NCBI GenBank assembly: GCA_012934845.2
Contig: WNNJ02002070.1
Location: 62,001 to 126,000, forward strand
Direction: 5' to 3'
Source: Pomphorhynchus laevis
Taxonomy: Eukaryota > Acanthocephala > Palaeacanthocephala > Echinorhynchida > Pomphorhynchidae
Length of the DNA stretch: 64,000 bases
Shown: in pieces, positions 24,367 through 36,005 of the stretch
Layout: each line of letters opens with the position of its first letter
Position numbering within the stretch: position 1 is the first letter of the stretch
Notes under the pieces: model-generated
Database searches by the model: none
What the model was told of the DNA's origin: nothing
Seen by the model: the letters and a program-made list of their open reading frames with translations, nothing else
Made by a program: the position numbers and the translations under genes

Positions 24367-24448
24367 TACAGTCAAACATTCTATCTTTTGAATTTTACAA
24401 AATTGTAAATAATTGCATTTTATTAATGTGAAGGGGGAAACGAGGGAG

Positions 24449-25762
24449 AAAAATAAAATAATTTAAAAGTTTGTTCCAATAATTAAAAATTAGAATTATT
24501 TAATAAGATAAACAATTCTTTATCCTTTCCCTTTTATTAACCTTTATAATAAAATTTATTTAAACTATTGAGCGAATTTTTTATGGATGGATTATAAACA
24601 ATTTATGGATACATTTTGTTATGGATAATATCCTTTGTATAACAATAAGCAACGCTAGATAATCAAATTTCAGCAGATGAAATACGTCATTATATGCATT
24701 TGGCCACGCTGCTATGTTGGATCGAAGAATAGGGTCCAAAACCTGATAACATGGCAATTCCTACTGATGAATACTTTAGATTCTTATTCGAATACAAAGT
24801 ATATTATTTATTAGTCAATTCAGAAAAATTCATTTTAACTTTACATTTTAACAAATAAATATATAAATATAAATTGTATAAAATCTTATATAAAGTTTTT
24901 TATATTATGTATAATTATTTATAATTATTTAATTTTTATTTAACATCATTTTTAGTTGATAAATGGACCTAGCTGATCTGATTAAATCAAATATTACAAA
25001 ATTATTTATAATTTTAATAACTTTAATAAATGTTTATTTTTATATGTTAATTATAAATAATTAATAATTGAATGACTCCTTTATTTGCAAAAACAGTAGT
25101 GAGCAGATATCTTTGCTCACACAACGACAAAAATAAAAATGTTACAAAAATAAAACTAATGTAGAAATAAATGAATACCAGCAAAAATGTACATGTTTTT
25201 TCAAATATACTTAAGGCTTTGATATAAAAAACTCCTTTTTAAATTTTATGTCTTTGCGATCGGTGCATGAGCATAAGTGCTTCTTAAATTTCGAGTCGTT
25301 TTCAACCATCAAAAATCGTCGTCTACGCTGTTTTTTTGAAGCTGATGTATCAACTCTTGATCAGTAGACATTTTAAGTATTATGTTTTGAAATACTGTCA
25401 TCACCGGCGTCAACTTCACTCCGTAGATCTTCGCATACTTACGAACACTATCCAATTTAGCTACTCACGCTCACTGTGTGAGCAAAAGCACGGATATCCG
25501 TAAGTTATAAGATATCTGATAGGTGAAGTATAAGTTTTAGTTGTGATGATGTTGCACCTAAGTATTTCAATTTCCTTAGGAAAAATAATCTCGATGCGCA
25601 TTTGCGTGATATATTATGTATATGCCTAGCCCATGACATATTAGATGCATAATGCATACCTAATATTTCTATATTCTCAACTCTCATTAAATTGTAATCA
25701 AGTAGTCCTGATAAGTTGTTGTTTCCGCGAAGTGTAAAACGGATTATTTTGGATTTATTCTG
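24449..25762. repeat. Large inverted repeat, left arm
   Basis: About 1.3 kb matching the reverse complement of 39427-40723 with few differences by eye, apart from an 18-bp deletion in the right arm within the RT part and small indels. The arm contains a RepD copy (24560-24790), the GGACCTAGCTGATCTGATT motif, and the 3' part of a CR1-like RT on the minus strand (25505-25762). Confidence 0.9.
24560..24790 (-). repeat. RepD copy (reverse orientation)
   Basis: Dispersed non-coding repeat recognised by GGACCCTATTCTTCGATCCA, TGACGTATTTCATCTG and TTATAATCCATCCATAAA when read on the minus strand. Other copies lie at 40400-40630, 41232-41420, 42800-42960 and 58672-58860. Confidence 0.75.
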
Positions 25763-28560
25763 ATTAACAGATAGTGAGTTTTCCTCACACATTTTATTAG
25801 ATTATCTACCTCATATGCAGCTATTAAATTCGACGAAGACATATCTGATTTAGATATAATTATAGTAATGTCATTCGCGTAATTTATGCATTTCGAAGCT
25901 TCACATTTTGTTGCGAAATCATTTATAAATAATGCAAAAGCATAGGGGACAGCAAACTTCCTTGAGGTACACCTAGATTAATATGGATTGGTTCATATGC
26001 ACAGTTATCAAATTTGACTATCTAACATCTCTCTGTAAGATAGTTTTTCAGAAATTTAGCTTGCCATTTGGGAAAGTGAAATGCATGTAATTTCGAACAT
26101 AACCAAGATATTGGAACTCTATCAAAAGCTTTACTCAAGTCGACTTGAATCAGTTGAACAATATTAAAATAACGTGATTCGAGCATGGATGATAAAATTG
26201 GAGTTATATTAAGAAGATCCTTTGTCATTGAACCTCTAGGCTTATACGCGAACTGACTTTTACCTATTGTATTAATCGACAAAACTGACTTGTGCCTATT
26301 GTATCAATCGACAAAACGTGATTTGAAGCAGCGCTCAAGTACTTTTGCTAAAGAAAGAATAAGAGCGATCGGTCTAAAATTTACTGCACTTAGTAACTTG
26401 TTTCCTTTTGGTATTAATCGAATGTTGCTAGCTTTGAAGCTGCTAGGTACTCTGGCATGCGCAAAGATAGAATTAAAAAACTTTGCAAGGGGCTTTACAA
26501 TGATATCGTTCATATGCTTGAGAACCCATTTTGGAAGACCTGGCCCGCATGCCTTTTTTACCGGTAAACCGAATATTGTATCAATCACCTCGTTTTCCGA
26601 ATTCACATTCTCTGTTAACTCCTCTTATTGCATTAATACCTTTCCAAAAGCAACTATCCGTACGACTTCCCAATTTATTATTTGCCCATGCCATGCGAGC
26701 TTCCGCAATTTTATTATTAAGCTTTACAGACAGACGGCTATAATTTGTTGTATCATTTTGCTTAAATGCTTTTTGACGTCTAAATTCTATATCTTTAATC
26801 AGTGCGGTTATCCATTGAGGATCTCTGTTTGTCATTTTATATGTTTTGCACGGGGTACATTTTGAAAAGCATTTGTTTATCAATTTGTTAAAGTATTCAA
26901 ATGAGTTTTCATCGAATTCTACGCAAATTAATAATTTATAGTAAATCATATTTCGCAACTTATCCATATGATGGGCTCTTTTATCGAATAAGTGTACCTG
27001 ACGTGTACAAATTTTTAACATACGATTACTAGGTATGCAAATAATACCACAATGGTCCGAATTGCCTAATGGAGCATTTTTACGAACGTTGCCAAAATAT
27101 GAACCTATATTAGTGTACACTTTATCTAGAACAGATATACCTCTGGTATTGAAATTTACTAACTGTAACAATCCTAGGTGGCTGGCATAGCAGTCAAATG
27201 GAAGATGATTGAATCTCCTGTAACAACAATGTGTTTTTCTGTCTTTAGGATTAATTCTAGCTCTGAACCCAGTTTTTTTTACTGCAATGTCCTTATTTCC
27301 ACCTGGTGAATGATAAACTGATATGACTGTCATGTGGAATATCCTCTTCTCAATATAGTTATTTATCTTTATCACAAGGTATTCCAAATCATCGCATAAA
27401 TAACTTGACATTATTATGGCCGACTTTATGGTATTATTTTTTGATTACACGCAAATACCTCCACCCTTTTTATGTTTTCTTTCTACCGACAACTTCGTGA
27501 AACCTTCTACGTGCGCAAATGCACTAATAACCTCATCTAGTCATGATTCTCCAATTATACACAAGTCTACGTCATCTTAATATAGTGTGACTTCTGGATT
27601 AGTTAACTTATTCACAATACTACGTGCGTTGCTAAGATATAATACTGGATACAACATTTTAGCGCTAATAGCGGATTCATTGAACTTTGGTAAGTCTAAC
27701 AGTTTATGACTGACTTTTTCTAACGGACATCTGGTTGTATCTTGTCGATCCGAAAATCCCGAACATTTTTGATATGTTTAGGTGATGAGTGATGTGAGAT
27801 ATTATTACAACTTATATGATGTGAAGTTAGGCGTTCGTTTGGGGATCGGTCAGGAAAGATACGGAAATTAGCGTTATTTTTACGTAATTCATGACGTTTT
27901 TGTAGTAGTGTAGAAACTTGCTCTGTATTTTTGAACATTACTTTAACTATCCTCGGTCAGTAGGGTTATACTCCCACACCATCTAAATATCGCCCGACAC
28001 GTATCACAACCGCATTACTAATTTCCGATTTAAGATTATCATATGTTGAAAATGCTTTAGTAAGATTATCATATATAACTCTTTTGTCGTGTCGAATCCG
28101 TTTATGTAATTCCGGACTATCTAACTCAGGGACATTGGTCGTCATAATACATCGAGTCCTAGAGGCAAACCTGTTGTTACGCTTATTCACATTTATTTGT
28201 GGGTAATTCTTTTACGCGTTATTCTCTACAGTATATTCATGATTACTGTACATGGGTAACATTCCTATTTGATTTTCAATTACGTCCAAGTGTTCATGTG
28301 ATTTGTTTGTAATTTCATCGTGAATAAGTTTTGGTTGTTTGTTTGAACTATTATCTCGAGTATTATTAACGTCCTTTCCTATATTGATACATTTTTTGCA
28401 TTTACTTCTAAATTTACTTTGTTAATTTTATTCACTAATTCTCGTTGAATCTCTCTGAATGATAATTCAGCGCATAATCCACATGTAAATATTTTTTCTT
28501 TATATTGTTCAATTTCTTTAGGAATTATTACTATTTTTTTATTTATAATTTTTTATTACT
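25505..28560 (-). mobile_element. CR1-like LINE, minus strand, decayed
   Basis: From 28560 downward: an ORF1 with a C-terminal zinc-finger piece (FTCGLCAEL, about 28490) and segments at 28190-27966 and 27938-27720. Endonuclease motifs follow at 27411-26960 (VISVYHSPGG, FNHLPFDCYASHLG, LGNSDHCGII). RT follows at 26606-26022 (NIRLIPKGNK, FRPIALILSLAKVLERC, QFAYKPRGSMTKDLL, VDLSKAFDRV) and 25792-25505 (SKIIRF, WARHIHNISRKCASRLFFLRKLKY). The order ORF1, APE endonuclease, RT is that of CR1/Jockey-type LINEs. Several stops and frame changes are present. Its RT 3' part is inside the large inverted repeat. Confidence 0.85.
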
Positions 28561-28599
28561 AATTGTACATCAAATACACGGTTATCCGCTAATGGATCC

Positions 28600-29600
28600 G
28601 AAAATATTCAATAATTTAATTATTTACGAAACTCTAAATTCATTGACTGGAGTTTCGTATGTTGATCTTGCAGCTCTTACACACATTGATGCCATTTTTG
28701 CCAATTTGAAACCAATAGTTGTTCTAAATTTCCTAATGATATCACTGTAACTTTCCTTTGTATTCTTCGATTGTAATGTTGCCATGCGTTTTATGACTTT
28801 GTCGGCATTGTTACCAAGTCCACCATTGGATGCAAGCACAATCAGATAAAACGTAGAACGCTCAAAACGAGATATTCGCTCATCGTATTTAGCTATTTTA
28901 CGCTTCTCGTGATATTGAAATGGATCAGAAGTATGGTTAAATGAATTTGACGGATCCAGATGACTGAAAATACATAAGTCCATTAAGGACCGCTCCGTTT
29001 TATCTCCGAACAAACCATTGCATCCGATATCAAGTCTTGCATTCTGATCTATTGTTGTAGTAGAACGCTGAAATATTATTCCGATTGGTAATTTTTGAAG
29101 ACATGGTTCAATCGATACTAACAACATATTTTTGTGAGATCTTCGCTATGCTGTCTCTTACTATATTATGTCTTATTGACGGTAATCCACCTTTTTGGCA
29201 TGCCAAACAATGTATAATATTAAAGGTGTTTCCACAAAGACAAACCGCTGGTGGATTAGGAGGATTCCAACCATATCTTGCCACAAGAGCATCTTGAAAC
29301 TGTTGCTTGCTTAAATGATAACCACTTCTGATGAAAGGTTTTGATTATAGCCATGTAGATGCACTTTTGACTGAGTTGCAACATATGCTGCTCTCGCTGA
29401 CTCGTTTTAACTCATCGATTATGTTCTTGTAAAGCTTTTCTTTTTCTAGCCTTATACTATACGCAGCTTGTTTCTATGCATGATGTAGTAAAGATCCGGT
29501 CAACCCTCCTAAAAGAGGATCACACATCTTCATCAAGAATCGAAAAGATGATTCACATTGGTTTTCGAGATTAATTAAACCCAAGCCACCATATCGGAGA
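28600..29600 (-). mobile_element. End of a second retroelement with zinc-binding and nuclease-like region
   Basis: Read on the minus strand: GGLGLINLENQ (about 29580), then VARYGWNPPNPPAVCLCG, a CxC...HC..C metal-binding pattern and GGLPSIRHNIVRDSIAKIS (29290-29130), then 29127-28624 with LDIGCNGLFGDKTERSLMDL, YHEKRKIAKYDERI and ASNGGLG. This conserved succession is found downstream of reverse transcriptases in many invertebrate retroelements. The acidic and basic residue spacing suggests a restriction-type (PD-(D/E)XK-like) nuclease, but that is inference. No RT core is present, and the piece is broken and partial. Confidence 0.65.
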
Positions 29601-30916
29601 GGTAACTCGATCAAATTCAAGGAATTATTTACTCGATCAAGGAATTATAACTCGATCAAATTCAAGGAATTACTCGATCAAATTCAGGAATTATTACTAA
29701 TAAAAATAATAAAGATTAATTAAATCGTATATTATTTATTTTTATTTTTGATTTATAGTATAAAATACGTAGACTCAGATATCTGATTTGATTTATCATT
29801 TCCTCTTTATTATTTTTAAAAGTTTCGGCTATTTTGCTTTAAATAGGAACTTGATAAACAAAAAGTTATAAATTGATTCCGATTACATATTGTATAATAC
29901 ATCCAGTACAATATATAATTCAAAGTCGATCTGAATACAATTCTTTCCAATTATATTTGATGTTTTTATCAAATGGTGAAATTTTTAAATTCAGCTTTAT
30001 CTAGATATTCGGTGAATTGTCAAAATTCAAACGCCTGAATTTAACAGATAAATTTAATATCTACAAGGTAATCACAAGTAGTAAAGAGAACAGAGGAATT
30101 TTTTGAATTCTATAATTGTCATTGCATATTTTCAGATTGTCTCATTGCAGATCTGCAATGAGATATACAGTGTAATCTTGCTTTATATAGCACCATCAAT
30201 TGCTATCTAGGAACATGTTAAATACTTGTATATCTTTAGTAATATGTGGAAGCTTCGTACTGTAATATCTAGATGACCTCAAAAATTGTGCGCGGAAGGC
30301 AAATATCTTGTGGGTTTTTGAGGTCGCAGATACTCAATTACTAATAAGAGAGGGTATACCTAGTTTACGGTTTACTGATGTGCTAATTCCCGAACTACAT
30401 CGATGGACAGCGGCATCAAGGAATTGAAAGCTACCGTTTTTCTAAGTCTTCAACTGCCATTTTATATTCGGGTCATACTCATTGAAATCAATCAAGAGTA
30501 TTCGTTTATCTATATTCGATTCACCAATTATTATGAACACATCATCCACATAACCACACCAATCTGTAAATTTATCAATTGTGGACCTGGCCAATACTTC
30601 CTAAAATTTAAATAACTGGCCAATGATTACTGAAATTTAAAAAATTTTAGTAATCACAAGTATTTACATTTGGTGAACAAAGACTTGATGGGTTAATCTT
30701 TCCCAAAAAACTGTTTTCATGTAAGACAGAAAATTTCGCATTTTATACCGTGATCGTAACTTATTTTTAAAGTTATTTTAATTTGATATTTCTTTAAATA
30801 ATGAAAACTTCAAATTATAATAACCTTTTACGACTTTTCATAACTTTTATGATACTTAAAAATGAACAACGAAACTAACAACTTTCTGATTTAACATAAT
30901 AAGATATAAATAAAAG
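29601..30916. other. AT-rich DNA, no gene recognised
   Basis: The start contains a short run of TCGATCAAATTCAAGGAATTA repeats (about four copies, 29607-29693). AATACGTAGACTCAGATATC near 29766 is a motif shared with 39.3 and 40.9 kb. The ORF at 30403-30615 shows no recognisable family. Confidence 0.4.
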
Positions 30917-32290
30917 TCAAGAGTATTCATTACGTTCTACAGCCATTTTTGCGTCTCCCATAGATACAACAAACGCTTCAAGATTAGTATCACGGCTATG
31001 GAATCCCACTGTCTGCATTTGTACAAGTTCGGATGCATAAAGTTGTTCTTGAGTTTGGTTTGGTTGTTGATTTGTCGGCTGATGTTGCTGGGGATGAAGA
31101 CGATCTAATGGTTGAAACAACGAAGCAGTATAATCTTGATTTGAGTATTGTAAATTTTGAAATACTGTTGTTGCATAAGCTGTTTGTCTATTGTTTGGTA
31201 ATTGAAAGAAATCTATATTAGATTAAGTAGGTTGACTATTCATTTGATTATCGACTAGACCGCTTATATTTGAAGATATCAACTGTGAATATACTTGTGG
31301 GGATGTGTCCCTAAGACGAATTAGGATCTGTAGAATTTGTACAATCGTCCTCAATGCTCGAGTATTTGTGCATAGAGCACGAATTTCAGGTATTGGCCAC
31401 TGACTTATAAACTCATGAATTACACGATGTACTTGTTCTCTTTGTCTTTCGTCCTGTATAAATTCATATGTACGCAGCAGATTAAGTAGAATACCAGGAT
31501 CGCGGATATAATTATCCATGTTTGGGTTAAAATTTGATTCCCGCAACATGTCGATTAACATGCGAGGATTTTCAGCAGCGCCTACTAATAATTGTTGATG
31601 GTTCATCGTATAATACCGATTAGTGTTTTCGCTTGACGTAGATTGCAAAGGCGACTCTAAACGGTTTGAATTAGATACATATGATCTAGACGAATCGACT
31701 AAATTAAATGGCAAATGAATTAAAATGGATGCAGATCGATTACTTTGAAATGTAGTATTCTGAGATGCCCCCGGGTTAGGCAGGAGGTTTGTATTTTCAG
31801 TTCCTACTTGACTAGTGTTAGCTGTACTAGATGAGCTAGAATTAGTATTCAGAGGGTTATCGCCGAACTGCTCATGTGCCACATTAAGCATTGGTTCTTG
31901 AAAATCGCGATAAATTCTCTGTCGAACATTATATCCGCTCGATAAACTCTCAAGGTTAATCAGGGATCTATCATGGTTTCTCGTAATTTCCTGTATAATT
32001 GTAGGATTACGAATCATTTCTATTGTTTGACGCATTAAATCCGGATTGTTAACGAATTGTGAAACCTCGTGGTTCTGCTCCCTCACTCTTTGCATTTGTG
32101 GATTGTTAAGCTTAATTGAACTAAGCAATGCAGGATTACTCATAAATCCTTGAGCCAAATTATTACTTAGAAGGTTTTAAATTACATGTGGATTAGTCTG
32201 AATAGTGCCAAAAATATTTTGTTGTATTTCAGTAAAATTGGAATTTCCAAATGGAAGGCTCGAAAATGGTGCAAGTGGTAATCTGGATAA
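30917..32290 (-). pseudogene. Ubiquilin copy, apparently intronless and decayed
   Basis: Ubiquilins carry ubiquitinated clients to the proteasome using an N-terminal UBL, STI1 repeats and a C-terminal UBA. Read on the minus strand, 32290-31223 gives STI1 sequence (MSNPALLSSIKLNNPQMQRV, FVNNPDLMRQTIEMIRNP, FQEPMLNVAHEQFG). A Gln/Asn/Ser-rich linker and a second STI1-like block follow. After an in-frame TAA (31216-31218) the frame continues to a UBA-like end (YASELVQMQTVGF, NLEAFVVSMGDAKMAVERN) at about 30920. A second in-frame stop lies near 32177. No introns are seen and the UBL end is missing beyond about 32290, where LINE-A sequence begins. It looks like an old retrocopy, but the long 311-codon open frame leaves room for expression. 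Confidence 0.85.
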
Positions 32291-32753
32291 TGTTGCAGTT
32301 CCATCGGTATGTTGATCAATATTCGGTTGATGCGATATCTCCGTTCAACCTATTCAATAATCCATTTCTGTCACACATGCTCAAACCGTATCACCTATCA
32401 ATAATTTACATCCTTCCGTCAAAATCATCTCCAGTAACATCTCCGATCAACCGATTCAACACTCCACTCCTGTCACACATGCTCTAAACTATCTTAAATC
32501 TTCACTTAGCACCCCTGTCATTCCCACGTTTATCTGCTCTTCTGCCTCTACTGCTACCAGGTCTGTCCGTCCACCACTACGTAATCGTTTACCTTCGCGC
32601 GATCGATGCATTATCATATCTAATTTAAAGGTTTCCGAATCTGATTCTCCTCAATGTCGCCTCGATGATGATGTATCTGCTTTCAGGTCTATCCTAGCAA
32701 CCATTCTTCCTGATAATAATCCATCCCTCTTCAATAATATCGCTCCTGTATCT

Positions 32754-33077
32754 TTGATCCGTTTAAACAAATCCACTAAATCCAATCATCTCAGTCATCC
32801 ACTCCTAAAAATCGTTTTCCAACATAGTTCACATACATCCTTGGTACTTTCCCAACGTTTTAAACTTCTTACCACTTCGTCTACTTGTCGTATCTTTCCT
32901 GACCGCTCCCATTCTGATATTGCCCAGCTCAATTTAGCTCGCATTGAGAAACATCGACGTGAAACAAACGGCGAGTCATCCTTATCTATACGTCAAATCA
33001 ATAGAAATTTTCACGTTGTACACACAAGGCCAAAAATTCGATGGCGTCCCATCTCTCCCCCTTGTCTTCTTCGCTAG
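32754..33077 (+). pseudogene. LINE-A ORF1, C-terminal part
   Basis: This encodes FRIFPDR-like and ARIEKHRRETNGESSLSIRQ sequence ending with VVHTRPKIRW, the same ending as LINE-B ORF1 (55230-55730). The N-terminal PHD-like finger present in LINE-B and at 61120 is absent from this copy. ORF2 begins within the overlap (about 33041), so the two frames overlap slightly. Confidence 0.75.
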
Positions 33078-33906
33078 TCGATCTCGCTCATAAGCATACT
33101 TTTCGTCTTAGTCTATTCAACACTCGCTCCATTCTTTATAAAGCTAATATGCTCCTTGATATCTTCGATCAATTATCTATCGATATTCTCTGCATTACCG
33201 AATCCTGGCATTGTGACTCCGACGATCTTGCTATTCGTCGTCTATGTCGCTCTGGTTGTTCTTTAGTTGAATCAGCTCGTCCAATTGCCTCTCATACATC
33301 TACTGCTTTTAACCATGGCGGTATAGTTGCCATTGCTCGTCACCCAATGTCTTTACGTAAAATTAACGTTAACATCCGTTACACCTCGTTCGAATTACTC
33401 ATATGCAGATTATCAACTCCTTTCCCTCTGGAACTTGTGATTGTATACCGTCCAGGTTCAGTTGCCCCTCACGTATCTTCTTTAACGACCTTGCAGATCT
33501 TATGTCTCACTGTTCATTGTCTTATACTCCTTCTTTTGTTCTCGGTTACTTTAACATTCGTCTTGATCGCCCGTCTGACTCTGACTCTATCATTTTAACT
33601 AATCTTTTTTCTGATTTTAACTATAAATTACTTTCAACAAGCCCAACTCATATTCTCGGCGGTGCTCTCGACATCATTGCTGTTCCTAACTGCTTTAATG
33701 ACTATACCTCCTTGTCAATTACTGATCCTGGTTTGTCCGATCATTTCCTTGTCACTCTTACTCTTACTCGTCCCCATCCTCCTTCTCCGCCTCCACCAAT
33801 ATCCACACCAAGTCGACCCTGGAAACTTCTCGATATCCCTATTCTCTGCACAGCCTTACTCAATTCTTCACTCTTTTCACTTCCTCTTAACTATCTCTCC
33901 CGATGA
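33074..33906 (+). pseudogene. LINE-A endonuclease domain of ORF2
   Basis: APE-type endonuclease cutting target DNA for priming. Visible motifs are LFNTRSI, DILCITESWH (catalytic Glu), VIVYRPG, then LGYFNIRLDRPS, ALDIIAV and DPGLSDHF (catalytic Asp-His). The usual GDFNI motif has Tyr in place of Asp. The frame shifts near 33470 between VIVYRPG and FNDLADL, and again near 33800 before RT. Confidence 0.8.
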
Positions 33907-35468
33907 TCTCTGCATTCTGTTTGATTCTGAACTTATGTCTATCATCAATAAACTTCTGCCTAGTCGACTCCGACGCTCTCAGCCATGCTCCCTGGTTCGA
34001 TTCTGACTGTAGTCTTTCTAAGCGTCGACTCCGTCACTCTTTTCGTGTGTATAATCGCTTTCTTAAACGTTCACCCAACTCACTCCCTCCAAATCTCCAT
34101 GATTCCTACTTTTCTCTACGCCGTTCACATCTTATTCTTATACGTACTAAACGTACTATCTTCTGGCGAAATCAACTCGAGTCATCTTCCAACTATAAAT
34201 CTCATTGGAAAATCTTAAACTCAATTCTTTCACGATCATATACTTCTTGTAATATAAATCCTGATGAATTTTCTTCTTATCTACAAACTAAGCTATCTAA
34301 TTTACTTTCCCTACTACCCATAGCCCCCTTGTACCCACTCTTCTCTTTAAATACTTCCCTCCCAGAACTATTCCACATTCTTCCCGTTTCGTCTGATGAA
34401 GTTTCTTCGGTTCTGCTGTCATTACCTAATAAAACCTCTCCTTCTGACCCAATTCCAACTCACTTACTTAAAAATATCTGCTCCTCTATCTCACCCTTCC
34501 TAACCACATTGTTCAACTCGTCCATCCGTAGCCGTACATTTCCTTCCATCTGGAAATGCGCCACTGTTCACGACTCCTCACTACCATCTTCGTACCGTCC
34601 AATCTCACTTCTCCCAACCCTCTCTAAACTCCTTGAGCGTCTCGTTCTCAAGCAAGTTAATACATATTTCTTTTCCTCTAACTTGTTTCCTCCCTTCCAA
34701 GCCGCTTTTCGCTCTAATCACTCTACTGAAATTGCCTGTCTTAAAGTTTATAATGACTTACTAATCTCGCGCGATCATAAATTATGTAGTGTCATAGTTT
34801 CTCTTGATCTATCGTCTGCTTTTGACATCGTCGATCACTCGATTCTTCTACATCGCCTTCGTCATGATTATGGCTTCTCTTTACCCACTGTATCATGGTT
34901 TTCTTCATATCTATCAAACCGTACATTTCGCGTCTATTCTAACTCTTTTCTCTCCCATCCTTCATCCATTCCGACCGGTGTTCCACAAGGCTCTGTATTA
35001 GGCCCTATGCTTTTCTCTCTTCTTTTCGGTGACTTGTCTTCGATTTCTCATAAATTTAACTTCCATGTTATGCAATATGCTGATGACATTCTCATCTATG
35101 CTCACGCACCTGCTTATCGTATTCATGATCTTAGTGTTTCTGTTTCCAGATGTATTGTTTCAATTTCCAATCATCTTTCTCCCCTTCGCCTTTCTCTGAA
35201 TCCTGATAAATCTAAAATTATGTGGATCCTACCTCGAAGCTTCGGCGTAGAACCTCCTTCCGTATCACTAAATTCTACAATTCTTCCTATCGTTGATAAT
35301 CTCGTTTTCCTAGGCTTTCATTTCAACAACCGACTTTCACTTAAACCTTTCGTTAGTGATAAAGTACGCTCATCTACCTTGATACTCCGCAATCTCCGTC
35401 AAGTTCGTAGATTGATCGATTTCCCTTCTTGTATGACTCATATCTTCTCTTCTTTTCTCAAGACTTGA
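33903..35468 (+). CDS. LINE-A reverse transcriptase, long open frame
   Basis: A 521-codon open frame covers nearly the whole RT. Motifs in order: PNKTSPSDPIPTHLLK, SYRPISLLPTLSKLLERLVL, FQAAFRSNHSTEIA, VSLDLSSAFDIVDHS, GVPQGSVLGPMLF, catalytic MQYADDILIYAH, LNPDKSKIMW, and a thumb with FLGFHFNNRLSLKPFV. The first residues before WFDSDCSLSKRRLRHSF are probably out of the true frame. The frame ends inside the thumb, with the remaining C-terminus continuing in other frames. Two frameshifts separate it from the endonuclease, so the element is not autonomous as it stands, but it is younger than most neighbours. Confidence 0.85.
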   Translation: MISAFCLILNLCLSSINFCLVDSDALSHAPWFDSDCSLSKRRLRHSFRVYNRFLKRSPNSLPPNLHDSYFSLRRSHLILIRTKRTIFWRNQLESSSNYKSHWKILNSILSRSYTSCNINPDEFSSYLQTKLSNLLSLLPIAPLYPLFSLNTSLPELFHILPVSSDEVSSVLLSLPNKTSPSDPIPTHLLKNICSSISPFLTTLFNSSIRSRTFPSIWKCATVHDSSLPSSYRPISLLPTLSKLLERLVLKQVNTYFFSSNLFPPFQAAFRSNHSTEIACLKVYNDLLISRDHKLCSVIVSLDLSSAFDIVDHSILLHRLRHDYGFSLPTVSWFSSYLSNRTFRVYSNSFLSHPSSIPTGVPQGSVLGPMLFSLLFGDLSSISHKFNFHVMQYADDILIYAHAPAYRIHDLSVSVSRCIVSISNHLSPLRLSLNPDKSKIMWILPRSFGVEPPSVSLNSTILPIVDNLVFLGFHFNNRLSLKPFVSDKVRSSTLILRNLRQVRRLIDFPSCMTHIFSSFLKT

Positions 35469-36005
35469 TTACTGTCTTAGTCTATTTTCCAACTCACCTA
35501 AATCCACTCTTCTTCCTTTACAACGCATCATCAACGCTGCCGTCCGAGTTCTCCTCCGTCTTCGTCGTTTTGATCATACATCCCACTATCTTGTTTCTCT
35601 TGATTGGCCTACCATTTATTGTCGTGTTCAAATTCGTCTTCTTATCATTGCTTTTCGCCTTATAACTTCTCATACCCCTTCATTTCTAAACCTTCCTTTT
35701 CTCGACAATTCTCGTACTGTGTATTGTGCTCTGCGTTCCCGTAATTCCCTTCTTTTACATGTCCCAATCTACTCTACCTCTTTTGGCTTCCGCTCCTTCG
35801 TTGTGGCTGCTCCTCTCTTGTGGAATCAACTGCCTATTCATATCCGCCAATCAACATCTATGCCGTACTTCAAACGCCAAATCCAATTTTATTTCAACAA
35901 TTAACTAATTACCTGTGACCTTTGATGTTCTTATTTTTGTTTGTTAGTGGTCATGTAAGCGTGCATTTTGCACGCATTTGCCACGTTAAATAAATTATTG
36001 TATTA

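Larger units (their letters stand above)
32325..36003 (+). mobile_element. LINE-A, CR1/L2 group, 5'-truncated
   Basis: It begins inside ORF1; a repeated segment (32330-32385 resembles 32433-32487) marks the ragged start. It runs through the ORF1 end (32754-33077), endonuclease (33074-about 33790), RT (about 33990-35468), the ORF2 C-terminus in shifted frames (35430-35905) and a 3' tail with hairpin GCGTGC/GCACGC (35959-35975) and TTAAATAAA. The SSAFDIVDHSILLHRL and GVPQGSVLGPMLF motifs are characteristic of CR1/L2-group elements. The insertion abuts the ubiquilin copy on its left. No clear target duplication was found. Confidence 0.9.

Noticed and set aside
26290-26865. 191-codon plus-strand ORF
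   Set aside because: Antisense to the CR1-like RT and endonuclease on the minus strand, where the recognisable motifs are.
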